Assembly: GCA_013396525.1 (NCBI GenBank) | Contig: VWYX01000354.1 | Coordinates: forward strand, 374,044-438,043 | Direction of reading: 5' to 3' | Origin: Chaetorhynchus papuensis | Taxonomy: Eukaryota; Chordata; Aves; Passeriformes; Rhipiduridae | DNA length: 64,000 bases | In this document: one piece after another, positions 63,779 through 64,000 of the stretch | How positions within the stretch are numbered: the first letter of the stretch is position 1 | How the letters are laid out: every line of letters begins with the position of its first letter | The notes under the pieces: model-generated | Seen by the model: only the letters and a program-made list of their open reading frames with translations | What the model was told of the DNA's origin: nothing | Database searches by the model: none | Position numbers and translations under genes: made by a program

Positions 63779-63906
63779 CAGGTGCCTGATGCCTATTTAT
63801 AAGGTTAATTGACTATGCATCACGTCTGGGACTCTCTGATATCAGGAATTCGAAATTGCCTCTGTTGTCCTTGTTCCTCCCCTGTTCGTTTCCTATTTGC
63901 CAAATG
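63779..63906 (+). promoter_or_regulatory. Upstream element cluster: E-boxes and MEF2-type site
   Basis: An E-box CAGGTG (63779-63784) lies nine bases before CTATTTATAA (63793-63802), a full match to the MEF2 consensus YTAWWWWTAR. A second E-box CAAATG is at 63901-63906. Paired E-box and MEF2 sites close to a TATA promoter are a known arrangement in skeletal and cardiac muscle genes. Each motif alone is common by chance; the argument rests on their position 70-200 bases upstream of the TATA-like box. Confidence 0.4.
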
Positions 63907-63924
63907 TCAGTATTCCATCACTCT

Positions 63925-64000
63925 CCCATTGGCTCGTCTCCTCGCCCGGCCCCCCCGATCCGGAGGGGGATAAAAAGCCCGGGAAAGAGGAGATTGGTGG
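63925..64000 (+). promoter_or_regulatory. Core promoter of a gene beyond the right edge
   Basis: An inverted CCAAT box (CCCATTGGCT, ATTGG at 63928-63932; NF-Y type) is followed by a GC-rich stretch (CGCCCGGCCCCCCCGATCCG) and a TATA-like ATAAAAA at 63970-63976, then CCCGGGAAAG. The spacing from CCAAT to TATA is about 40 bases. A start site 25-32 bases after the TATA box would fall at the last bases of the window or just beyond. Another ATTGG lies at 63993-63997. The CpG content rises sharply only here, unlike the preceding kilobases. No coding sequence of the gene is inside the window, so its identity is unknown. Confidence 0.55.

Noticed and set aside
1..64000. CRISPR arrays, bacterial operons or mobile islands
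   Set aside because: No spaced direct repeats, no dense coding and no prokaryotic signals; CR1 repeats show vertebrate (avian) DNA.

Overview
This window looks like non-coding chromosomal DNA from a bird, most likely an oscine passerine. The clade call rests on interspersed repeats. CR1 LINE copies occur in both orientations, with the avian 3' end made of ATTCTATG-type octamers. There is also a tRNA-Ile-derived SINE with a CR1-type tail (TguSINE1-like, 19725-19855), a family known from songbirds. Deep background copies of L3/CR1-like LINEs and MIR-like SINEs fit an old, slowly evolving amniote genome. I found no protein-coding exon that I can assign to a family and no functional RNA gene. Open frames reach 201 codons, but none shows a recognisable domain outside the CR1 remnants.

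Layout. 1-161 is an assembly gap. 162-5400 is unique AT-rich sequence. 5400-6125 is a decayed L3/CR1-like LINE. 6126-17309 is unique sequence with a GA microsatellite. 17310-19855 is a small retroelement cluster: an L3-like LINE, a CR1 3' fragment, a tail-only SINE/CR1 copy and a SINE with its tRNA head. 19856-24784 is unique. CR1 copies lie at 24785-25205 (minus) and 31128-31590 (minus). 31591-47539 is mostly unique, with a compound trinucleotide microsatellite (40813-40854) and a MIR-like fragment (41053-41175). 47540-47597 is a CR1 3' end and 48371-48432 a MIR-like fragment. 50560-51240 holds the most regulatory-looking part of the interior: a possibly constrained AT-rich stretch followed by an isolated CpG-dense patch (about 51036-51196). 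53262-53830 is an old CR1 that runs up to a 340-base gap (53878-54217). 55690-56525 is the longest CR1 copy and still carries traces of the reverse transcriptase C-terminus. 59075-59177 is MIR-like and 63310-63455 is a third L3/CR1-like fragment.

The right edge (63779-64000) looks like a gene promoter pointing out of the window on the plus strand. It has an E-box, a MEF2-type site, a second E-box, an inverted CCAAT box, a GC-rich stretch and an ATAAAAA TATA-like box about 30 bases before the window ends. The simplest reading is that most of the window is the 5' intergenic flank of a gene starting just beyond position 64000, possibly muscle-related judging only from the motif mix. I could not identify that gene. 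I found no convincing new biological system. The best leads are the right-edge promoter, the isolated CpG patch with its neighbour, and the paired SINE copies.
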